Program-made: the position numbers and the translations under genes
Notes under the pieces: generated by a model
Databases searched by the model: none
Seen by the model: only the letters and a program-made list of their open reading frames with translations
Told to the model about the DNA's origin: nothing
NCBI GenBank assembly: GCA_003512825.1
Contig: DOOI01000047.1
Location: forward strand, 1-11,535
DNA length: 11,535 bases
Direction: 5' to 3'
Source: Paracoccaceae bacterium
GTDB taxonomy: Bacteria; Pseudomonadota; Alphaproteobacteria; Rhodobacterales; Rhodobacteraceae
In this document: positions 1 to 7,085 of the stretch, piece after piece
Position numbering within the stretch: the stretch's first letter is position 1
Layout of the letters: every line of letters begins with the position of its first letter

Positions 1-705
1 ACAATGCTGCCAAATGGCGCGATCCTGCGGTCCGTTGCTGCCGAAATCATCTCCGCCATGCGCGCAGGGGCCGTGCTCACCGATTGCTCGACCGTCGATG
101 TCGACAGCGCGCGCGCTGTGGCGGACATGGCCACAACAGCCGGAGCGTCAGCACTGGACGCGCCGGTATCGGGTGGGGTTGGCGGGGCCACGGCAGGCAC
201 ACTCACCTTCATGGTGGGCGGCCCCGACGCGGCCTTTGCCAAGGTCCAACCCCTGTTTGAGGTGATGGGCCAAAAGGCCGTGCATTGCGGTGCCGCAGGC
301 GCGGGCCAATCCGCCAAGATTTGCAACAACATGATCCTCGGCGTGACCATGATCGCCACATGCGAAGCCTTTGCGCTGGCCGACAAACTGGGACTGGACC
401 GTCAGAAAATGTTTGACGTGGTCTCTACCTCCTCAGGGTATAGCTGGACGATGAACGCTTATTGCCCTGCACCGGGTGTCGGGCCGAAATCGCCTGCCGA
501 TAACGCCTATAAGCCCGGTTTTGCCGCTGAATTGATGCTCAAGGACTTGGGCCTGTCGCAACAAGCGGCCACCTCTGCCGATGCCGATACCCCCATGGGG
601 CAATTGGCCCTCGAACTTTATCGCCGCTTTGTCGAAGATGAAAATGGCCGCGGCATGGATTTCTCCGCCATGCTCCCGCGCTTCGAACAGCGTTCGCGCG
701 GGTGA
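1..705 (+). CDS. mmsB: 3-hydroxyisobutyrate dehydrogenase, 5' end missing
   Basis: NAD-dependent dehydrogenase that oxidises 3-hydroxyisobutyrate to methylmalonate semialdehyde in valine catabolism (cytoplasmic). The reading frame is open from base 1, so the start and roughly the first 60-65 residues, including the GxGxxG NAD-binding loop, lie outside the window. Counting the first visible Met as 1, the fragment shows DCSTVDVDSARAV (27-39), the substrate-binding DAPVSGGVGGATAGTLTFMV (52-71) and the catalytic segment GQSAKICNNM (101-110) with Lys105 and Asn109. The C-terminal all-alpha domain carries STSSGYSW, PGFAAELMLKDL and DFSAML, all typical of this enzyme and less so of other beta-hydroxyacid dehydrogenases. 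The visible part plus the missing part fits the usual length of about 290-300. The stop overlaps the next gene's GTG start by 4 bp. The rest of the valine operon would be expected upstream but is not visible. Confidence 0.93.
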   Translation, partial: TMLPNGAILRSVAAEIISAMRAGAVLTDCSTVDVDSARAVADMATTAGASALDAPVSGGVGGATAGTLTFMVGGPDAAFAKVQPLFEVMGQKAVHCGAAGAGQSAKICNNMILGVTMIATCEAFALADKLGLDRQKMFDVVSTSSGYSWTMNAYCPAPGVGPKSPADNAYKPGFAAELMLKDLGLSQQAATSADADTPMGQLALELYRRFVEDENGRGMDFSAMLPRFEQRSRG

Positions 706-1355
706 GCTGGCTTCACGAGGCCTCCGCCCTTCAGGGCCTCGCGCCGGGTGACCAATCCCGGCTCAACGCGCTCACGCCGATCACCTTGCCTGCGGGCAGC
801 GTGATCTTCCGCCCTGGTGACGCGGCTCAAGGCTATGCCGTCGTGCTCTCAGGCCGTGTCGATGTCTCGATGACAGGGGCTTCGGGCCGCGAAATGCTGC
901 TCTATTCCGTCGCTCCCGGCCAAAGCTGCATTCAAACCACCTTGGGACTGCTCAGCGACAGCGATTATTCCGCCGAAGCCCAAACCGCCACGGAAACCCG
1001 CCTTGTGGTGATCCCGCGCGGCCTCTTTCTTGACCTTCTCGACAATTCCGCCCCCTTTAGAACCCTTGTCTTCAGCGCCTTTGCTGACCGCATGACGATG
1101 ATGCTCAAGCTGGTAGAAACCGTGGCCTTCACGCGCGCCGAGTGCCGTCTTGCCGCCCGCGTCCTTACGCTTTCAGAACATGGCCCAATCCACGCGACCC
1201 AAGGAGAACTGGCAGCCCAGGTCGGCACCGCGCGCGAAGTCGTTAGCCGCCGGTTCGACGCCTGGACCCGAAAAGGATGGATCCGCACCGGGCGCGGCGA
1301 AGTCACCGTGATCGACCGCGCCGCTCTACAAGATCTCGCGCAATCTGATATGTGA
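702..1355 (+). CDS. Crp/Fnr-family transcriptional regulator
   Basis: 217-residue DNA-binding regulator with a cyclic-nucleotide-binding-like beta-barrel (about residues 20-110), a dimerisation helix (about 115-150) and a C-terminal winged helix-turn-helix (about 165-197). The recognition helix reads AREVVSRRF. Its R178-E179-x-x-S182-R183 aligns with the R-E-x-x-G-R of E. coli CRP that reads TGTGA half-sites, so a CRP-like operator is expected. There is no N-terminal cysteine cluster of the FNR iron-sulfur type. The only cysteines are Cys76, in GQSCIQTT of the sensor domain, and Cys148. The effector is unknown: thiol/redox sensing is possible, cAMP is not shown. The start is GTG in a GTGA overlap with the mmsB stop and has no clear Shine-Dalgarno, so translation is probably coupled. 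The DUF2892 gene follows, and a palindrome covers this gene's stop codon. Confidence 0.9.
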   Translation: MSWLHEASALQGLAPGDQSRLNALTPITLPAGSVIFRPGDAAQGYAVVLSGRVDVSMTGASGREMLLYSVAPGQSCIQTTLGLLSDSDYSAEAQTATETRLVVIPRGLFLDLLDNSAPFRTLVFSAFADRMTMMLKLVETVAFTRAECRLAARVLTLSEHGPIHATQGELAAQVGTAREVVSRRFDAWTRKGWIRTGRGEVTVIDRAALQDLAQSDM

Positions 1356-1365
1356 CGCCGTCACA
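1351..1365. promoter_or_regulatory. Perfect palindrome, candidate Crp-like operator
   Basis: TGTGAC-GCC-GTCACA: two perfect 6-bp arms around a 3-bp centre, containing TGTGA and TCACA half-sites separated by 5 bp (classical CRP sites have 6). It overlaps the regulator's stop codon and lies 57 bp before the DUF2892 start. The half-site matches what the regulator's R-E-x-x-S-R recognition helix predicts, so local control of the DUF2892 gene is a reasonable guess. It could also act as a short RNA hairpin. No U-tract follows, so it is not an intrinsic terminator. Confidence 0.4.
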
Positions 1366-1422
1366 GACATCGCCTTGGGATTGCGCTAGCCTGCTTTCAA
1401 TGACCAACCATTGGAGGACGTC

Positions 1423-1623
1423 ATGACCAAGAATGTCGGCGGCATCGACCGCATCATCCGCATCGCCCTCGGGGCCGCGCTCCTGCTCGGCTTCGCCTTC
1501 AACTCGGGCGGCGGCTACAGCTGGCTCTACCTGCTCGGTATCGTGCCCCTGGCCACTGGCCTGATGGGCTGGTGCCCACCCTACGCGATCTTCGGGTTCA
1601 ACACCTGCTCGATGAAGAAATAA
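1423..1623 (+). CDS. DUF2892 (YgaP-type) inner-membrane protein
   Basis: 66-residue small membrane protein. The ATG at 1423 is chosen because GGAGG at 1413-1417 sits 5 nt upstream; an in-frame TTG at 1411 overlaps that ribosome binding site and is unlikely. Features are NVGGIDRIIRIALGAALLL (4-22), two hydrophobic helices (about 9-26 and 33-50), and the family's hallmark end GWCPPYAIFGFNTC with Cys51 and Cys62. DUF2892 is the membrane domain fused to rhodanese in E. coli YgaP and is often found beside sulfurtransferases and sulfur transport genes. A role in sulfane-sulfur, thiocyanate or persulfide handling is therefore inferred, not shown. It follows a Crp-like regulator gene and ends at a strong terminator. 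Confidence 0.88.
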   Translation: MTKNVGGIDRIIRIALGAALLLGFAFNSGGGYSWLYLLGIVPLATGLMGWCPPYAIFGFNTCSMKK

Positions 1624-1624
1624 T

Positions 1625-1655
1625 GAAACTGGGGGGCTCTGTGCCCCCCAGTTTC
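1625..1655. terminator. Bidirectional intrinsic terminator
   Basis: Perfect 13-bp stem (arms 1625-1637 and 1643-1655, GAAACTGGGGGGC and its complement) around a 5-nt loop. It starts 2 nt after the DUF2892 stop and ends 10 nt before the uvrA stop. The arms close with AAA/TTT, giving a short U-rich end in both directions, so it can serve both convergent genes. Confidence 0.85.
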
Positions 1656-1665
1656 TCACGCGATC

Positions 1666-4524
1666 TTACTCCGCCGCAGTCTTGTGGCGCTCCAAGAGCG
1701 GCTTGAGGTAATGCCCGGTATGGCTCCGCGCAACCTCGGCCACCTCTTCTGGTGTGCCCTTGGCCACGATCTCGCCCCCGCCATCGCCCCCTTCAGGACC
1801 AATATCAATGATCCAATCGGCGGTCTTGACCACATCAAGATTGTGCTCGATCACCACCACTGAATTGCCCTGATCAACCAATTCATGCAGCACCTCAAGC
1901 AGCTTGCGGACATCCTCGAAATGCAGCCCCGTGGTCGGCTCGTCGAGGATATAAAGCGTGCGCCCCGTCGAACGGCGCGCCAATTCCTTCGACAGTTTCA
2001 CCCGCTGTGCCTCGCCCCCAGACAGCGTCGTCGCCTGTTGACCCACCTTGATATAGCCCAAGCCAACGCGCATCAGCGCATCCATCTTCTCCCGGATCGA
2101 AGGCACTGCCGCAAAAAACCCCTGCGCGTCCTCAACCGTCATATCAAGAACGTCTGCTATGCTCTTGCCTTTAAACCTTATTTCCAAAGTTTCGCGATTG
2201 TAACGCTTGCCCTTGCAGGTCTCGCAGGTCACGTAAACATCGGGCAGGAAATGCATCTCGATCTTGATCAAGCCATCGCCCTGACACGCCTCACAGCGCC
2301 CCCCCTTGACGTTGAACGAAAAACGCCCCGGCTGATATCCACGCGCCTTGGCCTCAGGCAATCCCGAAAACCAATCCCGGATCGGGGTGAACGCGCCCGT
2401 ATAGGTCGCCGGATTAGAGCGTGGCGTCCGCCCAATCGGGCGCTGGTCAATGTCGATCACCTTATCAAGATATTCAAAGCCTTTGATCGTCTCGCAGGGC
2501 GCCGGGGTTTCCCGCGCGCCATTGAGCCGCATCGCCGCCGTTTTGTAGAGCGTCTCGATCGTCAGCGTTGATTTTCCGCCCCCCGACACACCCGTCACAC
2601 AAACAAATTTTCCAAGCGGGAAATCCGCCGTCACCTCTCGCAGGTTGTTGCCTGTGGCCTTCACCACGCTCAGGGTCTTGCCATTACCTTTGCGCCGCAC
2701 ACCGGGCACCGCGATCTCCCGCGCCCCCGACAGGTATTGCCCTGTCAGCGATGCAGGATCCTTGGCCACAAACTCCGGTGTTCCATGCGACACCACCTGC
2801 CCGCCATGCACCCCCGCGCCCGGACCGATGTCAAAGACGTAATCCGCCTCTCGGATGGCTTCTTCGTCATGCTCCACCACCAACACCGTATTGCCCTGAT
2901 CGCGCAGGTTTTTCAGCGTCTCCAACAGCCGGGTATTGTCGCGCTGATGCAACCCGATCGAGGGTTCATCCAAAACATAAAGCACCCCCGTCAGCCCCGA
3001 ACCAATCTGACTTGCCAGTCTAATCCGCTGGCTCTCCCCCCCCGAAAGCGTGCCCGCAGCACGCGCCAGCGTCAGGTAATCCAGACCAACATTGTTCAAA
3101 AAGCCCAAACGCTCCCGGATCTCCTTCAAGATCACTCGGGCAATCTCATTTTTCTGCTTCGTAAGGTGGTCTGGCACGGTCTCTACCCACGCCAAAGCCT
3201 CGCGGATCGATTTCTGCACCACCTGCCCCACGTGTTGCCCGGCGATCTTCACCGCCAACGCCTCCGGCTTCAGTCGATAGCCGCCGCAAGAGCCACAAGG
3301 CCGATTATTCTGATATTGCTCAAACTCCTCGCGCACCCAGTTTGAATCCGTCTCGCGATAGCGGCGCTCCATATTGGGCACCACCCCTTCAAACACCCGG
3401 CTGATCTGATAGACGCGCCCGCCCTCGTCGTAACGGAAGAGGATTTCCTCCTCGCCTGACCCCCTGAGAAACACCTCTTGGGCCTTTTCGGGCAGGTCTT
3501 TCCATCGTGCCTTGGGATCAAACCCGTAATGTTTCGCCAAGGCTTCGATAGTCTGCAAGAAATAGGGCGATTTGCCCTTCCGCCACGGCGCAATCGCCCC
3601 ATCCGCCACCCGCAACGCATGGTCTGGCACCATCAGCCGTTCATCAAAAAACAGCTCCATTCCCAATCCGTCACATTGCGGACAGGCCCCAAAGGGCGCG
3701 TTGAATGAAAAAAGCCGCGGCTCGATTTCCGGAATGGTAAACCCCGACACCGGGCACGCGAACTTCTCGGAAAATGTTATCCGCTCAGGCTCGCCCTCAG
3801 CAGGTGCCGTCTCCAAAATCGCGATCCCTTCCGCAAGGTTCAGCGCGGTCCGGAAACTATCTGCCAGACGCACATCCAACCCCTCGCGCACCACGATCCG
3901 GTCCACGACAACATCAATATCGTGGCGCAATTTTTTATCGAGCGCAGGCACATCTTCGATCTCGTAGAAACCGCCATCAACCTTGACCCGCTGAAAGCCC
4001 TGCTTGCGAAGCTCCAGCATCTCCTTGCGATACTCGCCCTTCCGGTCCCGCACGATCGGGGCCAATAGATAGGCCCGCGTGCCTTCCGGCATCGCCATCA
4101 CCTGATCCACCATATCTTGCACCTGCATCGCCTCAATCGGCTTGCCTGTGGCCGGGCTGAACGGCGTGCCCACCCGCGCATAGAGCAGTCGCATATAATC
4201 ATAGATTTCCGTCACCGTGCCCACGGTCGAACGCGGGTTCTTCGACGTCGTCTTTTGCTCAATCGAGATCGCCGGACTCAGACCCGAAATATGGTCCACA
4301 TCAGGTTTCCCCATCATATCAAGGAATTGCCGGGCATAGGCCGACAGGCTTTCGACATAACGGCGCTGGCCTTCCGCATAGATCGTGTCGAAGGCCAAAG
4401 ATGACTTTCCAGACCCCGAAAGCCCCGTGATCACCACCAATTGGTCGCGTGGGATCGAGACATCAATATTCTTCAAATTATGCTCGCGGGCGCCCCGCAC
4501 TTCGATTGTCTTCTGCTCGCTCAT
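1666..4524 (-). CDS. uvrA: UvrABC system protein A (excinuclease ATPase)
   Basis: DNA-damage sensor of nucleotide excision repair. A UvrA dimer finds helix-distorting lesions and loads UvrB. Starting at ATG 4524 the protein has 952 residues, close to the usual 940-950. An in-frame GTG at 4530 would add two residues, but [20 protein letters not shown] aligns better with family N-termini. Both ABC modules are intact: Walker [10 protein letters not shown] (34-42) and GVSGGGKST (645-653); signatures [11 protein letters not shown] (from 493) and [11 protein letters not shown] (from 834); Walker B LYVLDEPS (515-522) and [12 protein letters not shown] (857-868). Two CxxC elements, Cys410/Cys413 and the Cys744/747 with Cys767/770 zinc module, are complete. 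In the first zinc module the second position is Ser260 (CPVS), with Cys281 and Cys284 kept. The gene is monocistronic, convergent with the DUF2892 gene, and preceded by a candidate SOS box. Confidence 0.98.
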   Translation of the reverse strand: MSEQKTIEVRGAREHNLKNIDVSIPRDQLVVITGLSGSGKSSLAFDTIYAEGQRRYVESLSAYARQFLDMMGKPDVDHISGLSPAISIEQKTTSKNPRSTVGTVTEIYDYMRLLYARVGTPFSPATGKPIEAMQVQDMVDQVMAMPEGTRAYLLAPIVRDRKGEYRKEMLELRKQGFQRVKVDGGFYEIEDVPALDKKLRHDIDVVVDRIVVREGLDVRLADSFRTALNLAEGIAILETAPAEGEPERITFSEKFACPVSGFTIPEIEPRLFSFNAPFGACPQCDGLGMELFFDERLMVPDHALRVADGAIAPWRKGKSPYFLQTIEALAKHYGFDPKARWKDLPEKAQEVFLRGSGEEEILFRYDEGGRVYQISRVFEGVVPNMERRYRETDSNWVREEFEQYQNNRPCGSCGGYRLKPEALAVKIAGQHVGQVVQKSIREALAWVETVPDHLTKQKNEIARVILKEIRERLGFLNNVGLDYLTLARAAGTLSGGESQRIRLASQIGSGLTGVLYVLDEPSIGLHQRDNTRLLETLKNLRDQGNTVLVVEHDEEAIREADYVFDIGPGAGVHGGQVVSHGTPEFVAKDPASLTGQYLSGAREIAVPGVRRKGNGKTLSVVKATGNNLREVTADFPLGKFVCVTGVSGGGKSTLTIETLYKTAAMRLNGARETPAPCETIKGFEYLDKVIDIDQRPIGRTPRSNPATYTGAFTPIRDWFSGLPEAKARGYQPGRFSFNVKGGRCEACQGDGLIKIEMHFLPDVYVTCETCKGKRYNRETLEIRFKGKSIADVLDMTVEDAQGFFAAVPSIREKMDALMRVGLGYIKVGQQATTLSGGEAQRVKLSKELARRSTGRTLYILDEPTTGLHFEDVRKLLEVLHELVDQGNSVVVIEHNLDVVKTADWIIDIGPEGGDGGGEIVAKGTPEEVAEVARSHTGHYLKPLLERHKTAAE

Positions 4525-4588
4525 GCCCACCCCCGGGTTATTCCGCTAGACATAGGCCGATTTGGCAGAGTCTCCAACCTCAAAAAGA

Positions 4589-4603
4589 GAACAGAAAGGA
4601 AAC
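4589..4603 (-). promoter_or_regulatory. Candidate LexA (SOS) box of uvrA
   Basis: On the minus strand this reads GTTT-CCTTTCT-GTTC, one mismatch from the alphaproteobacterial LexA direct repeat GTTC-N7-GTTC with exactly the right spacing. It lies about 65-79 nt upstream of the uvrA ATG. A weak promoter-like pair just downstream (TTGGAG, 17 bp, TATGTC on the minus strand) would place LexA at or just above the -35 region. SOS control of uvrA is known in Rhodobacter. The specific site here is inferred from the match. Confidence 0.55.
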
Positions 4604-4682
4604 ATATCGCCTCAGATCGCAATAACCCGTTCGGATACTCCAACAACCCTTCTGCCCGTTTCCCGCAAAAGGCGAGTTGCCC

Positions 4683-4688
4683 TATATT
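4683..4688 (+). promoter_or_regulatory. Candidate -10 element, TATATT
   Basis: TATATT matches the -10 consensus at 5 of 6 positions. The -35 region 17 bp upstream (TTCCCG) is poor. If used, transcription would start at about 4694-4697, almost on the ATG at 4696, giving either a leaderless mRNA or a short leader to the ATG at 4726. Confidence 0.35.
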
Positions 4689-4695
4689 CGTTCGC

Positions 4696-5070
4696 ATGTC
4701 TGCTTATTCAAACATCGAGTCTCACATGTCAGCGTATCGCCATATCTCGGCCTCTGATGCCATCGCCCTGCATGCACGCCCCAATGTGATGCTGCTTGAT
4801 GTCCGCTCCCCGGTGGAAATTGCCCAAACCGGAGCCGTGCGCGGCGCAAAACGCATCACCGCCATGGAGATCGCCAAGGCCGCGCAACGTGGCTCACCAC
4901 TCTTCGACCGCGACTTTGAGCGGGCCGAAACGATTGTGGTCTATTGCGCCATTGGAGCCCGCTCCGCCCTCGTTGCCGACACTCTGCGCGGCATGGGCTA
5001 TTCAGACGTTCGCACGCTCAACCAATTCAAGGACTGGCAAGCCGCAGGCGGGCCTGTCGAGTCTTTTTGA
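4696..5070 (+). CDS. Single-domain rhodanese (sulfurtransferase)
   Basis: Small cytoplasmic rhodanese-like protein expected to carry sulfane sulfur as a persulfide on its catalytic cysteine. It has 124 residues from ATG 4696, or 114 from the in-frame ATG 4726. Neither has a good Shine-Dalgarno. From the shorter start the landmarks are VMLLDVRSPVE (21-31), the active-site loop VVYCAIGARS with Cys74, Arg79 and Ser80, and a C-terminal FKDWQAAGGPV. The C-x-x-G-x-R-S loop fits a competent sulfurtransferase; the physiological donor and acceptor are unknown. The first ten residues (MSAYSNIESH) partly repeat the next ones (MSAYRHIS), so the true start is uncertain. The frame is open back into uvrA antisense, but nothing before 4696 resembles the family. 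It is divergent from uvrA and followed 65 bp later by a second rhodanese gene. Confidence 0.88.
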   Translation: MSAYSNIESHMSAYRHISASDAIALHARPNVMLLDVRSPVEIAQTGAVRGAKRITAMEIAKAAQRGSPLFDRDFERAETIVVYCAIGARSALVADTLRGMGYSDVRTLNQFKDWQAAGGPVESF

Positions 5071-5081
5071 GGCAAACACCC

Positions 5082-5109
5082 TTTACACATTCCAAAAACT
5101 GTATATGTA
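5082..5109 (+). promoter_or_regulatory. Candidate promoter of second rhodanese gene
   Basis: TTTACA (5082-5087, 5 of 6 to the -35 consensus), a 16-bp spacer, then TATGTA (5104-5109) inside an AT-rich TATATGTAT stretch. Predicted transcription start is about 5116, just before the Shine-Dalgarno AGGAG at 5124. It suggests the second rhodanese gene can be expressed on its own. Confidence 0.4.
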
Positions 5110-5135
5110 TGGGCTCAACCATTAGGAGCCCTCAT

Positions 5136-5486
5136 ATGTTCGGTTTTCTCAAAACTAGCCCCGCTGCCCCGCTCGCCGACGTCATCACCCGCGTCAGCCA
5201 AGGCGATATCACCTTGATCGACGTGCGCGACCATTCCGAAGTCGCAGGAGGCAAGGCTGCCGGGGCCGTGCATATCCCGTTGATGCGAATGCAAGATATG
5301 GCCGACCCCCGCCATCCCGATTGCCACCCCGTGTTCAAAAGCGGCAAACCCATTGCGCTCTATTGCGCGTCTGGTGCCCGCTCAGGCATGGCCGCACGGA
5401 TCTTGGGCCAACTCGGCTACGACGATGTCACCAATATCGGCGGGCTTGCTCATTGGGCAAAGGCCGGCGGCGCGCTTGAGCGCTAA
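5136..5486 (+). CDS. Single-domain rhodanese (sulfurtransferase)
   Basis: 116-residue rhodanese-like protein. The start ATG 5136 is well supported by AGGAG (5124-5128) 7 nt upstream. Landmarks are ITLIDVRDHSEVAGGKAAGA (25-44), AVHIPL (44-49), the active-site loop IALYCASGARSG with Cys77, Arg82 and Ser83, and a C-terminal NIGGLAHWAKAGGAL. The GAVHIPL and NIGGLAHWA motifs resemble the rhodanese domain of YgaP-type proteins, whose membrane partner domain (DUF2892) is encoded separately in this window at 1423-1623. The N-terminus MFGFLK has no signal peptide, so it is probably cytoplasmic. It is only distantly similar to the preceding rhodanese, so the pair is not a recent tandem duplication. The gene ends 17 bp before a terminator hairpin. 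Confidence 0.93.
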   Translation: MFGFLKTSPAAPLADVITRVSQGDITLIDVRDHSEVAGGKAAGAVHIPLMRMQDMADPRHPDCHPVFKSGKPIALYCASGARSGMAARILGQLGYDDVTNIGGLAHWAKAGGALER

Positions 5487-5503
5487 GCCATTCAACCTGC
5501 CAT

Positions 5504-5533
5504 AAAAAAGGGGGCCTCTCAGCCCCCTCTTCT
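5504..5533. terminator. Bidirectional intrinsic terminator
   Basis: Stem AGGGGGC (5509-5515) and GCCCCCT (5522-5528) with a 6-nt loop. A run of six A precedes it, which is a six-U tract when read on the minus strand after lpdA. On the plus strand TCTTCTTG follows the stem. It therefore suits lpdA best but can also stop the rhodanese transcript. Confidence 0.85.
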
Positions 5534-5551
5534 TGTCCCCACGCCTCACCC

Positions 5552-6949
5552 TCAAAAGTGGATTGCGCGGCCATAGGCATCCAACACGGCCTCGTGCATC
5601 ATTTCCGACAATGTCGGATGCGGGAAAACCGTGTGCATCAAATCTTCTTCCGTCGTCTCCAACTGGCGCCCGATGACATAGCCTTGGATCATCTCCGTCA
5701 CTTCTGCGCCCACCATATGCGCGCCCAGCAACTCCCCCGTCTTGGCGTCAAACACCGTCTTGACCATGCCCTCCGGCTCACCAAGCGCTATCGCTTTGCC
5801 ATTGCCAATAAAAGGGAAGCGACCAACCTTAATGTCATAACCCGCCTCTTTTGCCTTGGCCTCGGTCAGACCCACACTCGCCACCTGCGGATGGCAATAG
5901 GTGCACCCCGCAATCGAGCCCGGCTTGATCGGGTGCACTTTATGCCCCGCGATCAACTCTGCCACCATAACGCCCTCATGGCTGGCCTTGTGAGCCAACC
6001 ACGGTGCTCCGGCAATATCGCCAATGGCAAACACCCCCTCGACGCCCGTGCGGCAGTATTCATCTGTCACCACATGGGTGCGATCCACCTTCACACCAAC
6101 CGCTTCCAGCCCAAGGTTCTCGACATTGCCGACAATGCCAACCGCCGAAATCACTGTGTCGAACTCGCGCACCTCGACCTTGCCACCAATCTCGATATGC
6201 GCGCTCACACCCACGCCCGGCTTGCGGTCAAGTTTCTTGACCCCTGCCTTTTCCAGAATGGTCATGCCCTGCTTCACAAACTGCTTCTTTGCAAAGCTGC
6301 TGATCTCAGCATCCTCCACCGGCAAGATCCGGTCCATGACCTCCACCACCGTAGTATCTGCGCCCAACGTATTGTAAAAGCTGGCAAACTCTATGCCGAT
6401 CGCGCCAGATCCAATCACCAATAGCTTCTTGGGCATCCGCACGGGTTGCAGCGCATGCTTATAGGTCCAGACCAGATCTCCGTCTGCCTCCAACCCCGGC
6501 AACTCTCGCGCCCGCGCGCCTGTCGCCACGATGATCGCCTTGGCGCTTAAATCTTCGGTGCCCTTATCGGTCTTCACCACCACTTTGCCTTGTCCGGCCA
6601 AGGTCGCAGCGCCCATAAAGACTGTCACTTTGTTTTTCTTCATCAGATGACCGATGCCACCCGACAATTGCTTGGCCACACCGCGCGAGCGTTGCACCAC
6701 CGCGCCCAGATCAAAGCTCGCCTTCTCTACCGAAAGCCCGAATTCCTTGGCACGATGCATCAAATGGAACACTTCCGCCGAGCGCAACAGCGCCTTCGTC
6801 GGGATGCAGCCCCAGTTAAGACAGATACCGCCCAAATGCTCGCGCTCGACAATCGCGACCTTGAGCCCCAGCTGCGCGCCCCGAATGGCGGCCACATAGC
6901 CCCCCGGTCCCGCACCGATTACAACCATGTCAAAGGAATTCGTCGCCAT
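5552..6949 (-). CDS. lpdA: Dihydrolipoyl dehydrogenase (E3)
   Basis: FAD-dependent E3 subunit that reoxidises the dihydrolipoyl groups of 2-oxoacid dehydrogenase complexes (pyruvate, 2-oxoglutarate, branched-chain) and of the glycine cleavage system, producing NADH. At 465 residues it is full length. It shows FAD motif IGAGPGGYVAA (11-21), the redox disulfide GGICLNWGCIPTK with Cys43 and Cys48, the NAD motif VIGSGAIGIEFAS (178-190), the second FAD motif VFAIGDIAG (306-314) and the C-terminal catalytic HPTLSE with His444 and Glu449. The GICLNWGC form, in place of GTCLNVGC, is to my knowledge common in alphaproteobacterial pyruvate-dehydrogenase-type E3s. No E1 or E2 gene is nearby. GGAGGGG stands about 4 nt before the ATG. 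A promoter-like sequence lies upstream and a U-tract terminator follows. Confidence 0.97.
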   Translation of the reverse strand: MATNSFDMVVIGAGPGGYVAAIRGAQLGLKVAIVEREHLGGICLNWGCIPTKALLRSAEVFHLMHRAKEFGLSVEKASFDLGAVVQRSRGVAKQLSGGIGHLMKKNKVTVFMGAATLAGQGKVVVKTDKGTEDLSAKAIIVATGARARELPGLEADGDLVWTYKHALQPVRMPKKLLVIGSGAIGIEFASFYNTLGADTTVVEVMDRILPVEDAEISSFAKKQFVKQGMTILEKAGVKKLDRKPGVGVSAHIEIGGKVEVREFDTVISAVGIVGNVENLGLEAVGVKVDRTHVVTDEYCRTGVEGVFAIGDIAGAPWLAHKASHEGVMVAELIAGHKVHPIKPGSIAGCTYCHPQVASVGLTEAKAKEAGYDIKVGRFPFIGNGKAIALGEPEGMVKTVFDAKTGELLGAHMVGAEVTEMIQGYVIGRQLETTEEDLMHTVFPHPTLSEMMHEAVLDAYGRAIHF

Positions 6950-6977
6950 ATGCCCCTCCGATTCCAGAATTGGTTCA

Positions 6978-7006
6978 GTGTTAAACTATTTTTCACACCC
7001 AATCAA
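6978..7006 (-). promoter_or_regulatory. Candidate promoter of lpdA
   Basis: On the minus strand TTGATT (7001-7006), 17 bp, TAACAC (6978-6983). The -10 is similar to the TAACAT proposed for the DUF924 gene. Predicted transcription start is about 6970, roughly 20 nt before the lpdA ATG and ahead of its Shine-Dalgarno. Confidence 0.35.
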
Positions 7007-7085
7007 TGAAACCGCGCTGCCTATGGCGACGCGCCCATGGAAATCCAGCAAACCCAACCGCAACATACTGAAGTAGGTAGAAAAA

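Noticed and set aside
1303..1659. Minus-strand 118-residue frame across the DUF2892 gene
   Set aside because: Spans the terminator hairpin and lies opposite a recognisable membrane protein with a good ribosome binding site.
1885..2571. 228-residue open frame antisense to uvrA
   Set aside because: Shadow of the strongly conserved uvrA coding sequence; no independent support.
4525..4530. GTG start two codons upstream for uvrA
   Set aside because: The ATG at 4524 agrees better with family N-termini; the GTG is only 6 bp away and has no better ribosome binding site.
5071..5116. SqrR/BigR-like operator (ATTC-N8-GAAT) before the second rhodanese
   Set aside because: Only one half-site (ATTC) is present and the partner is GTAT, not GAAT; too weak to call.
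5558..6424. 288-residue open frame antisense to lpdA
   Set aside because: Low-complexity His/Arg-rich translation without family resemblance; lpdA on the other strand is unambiguous.
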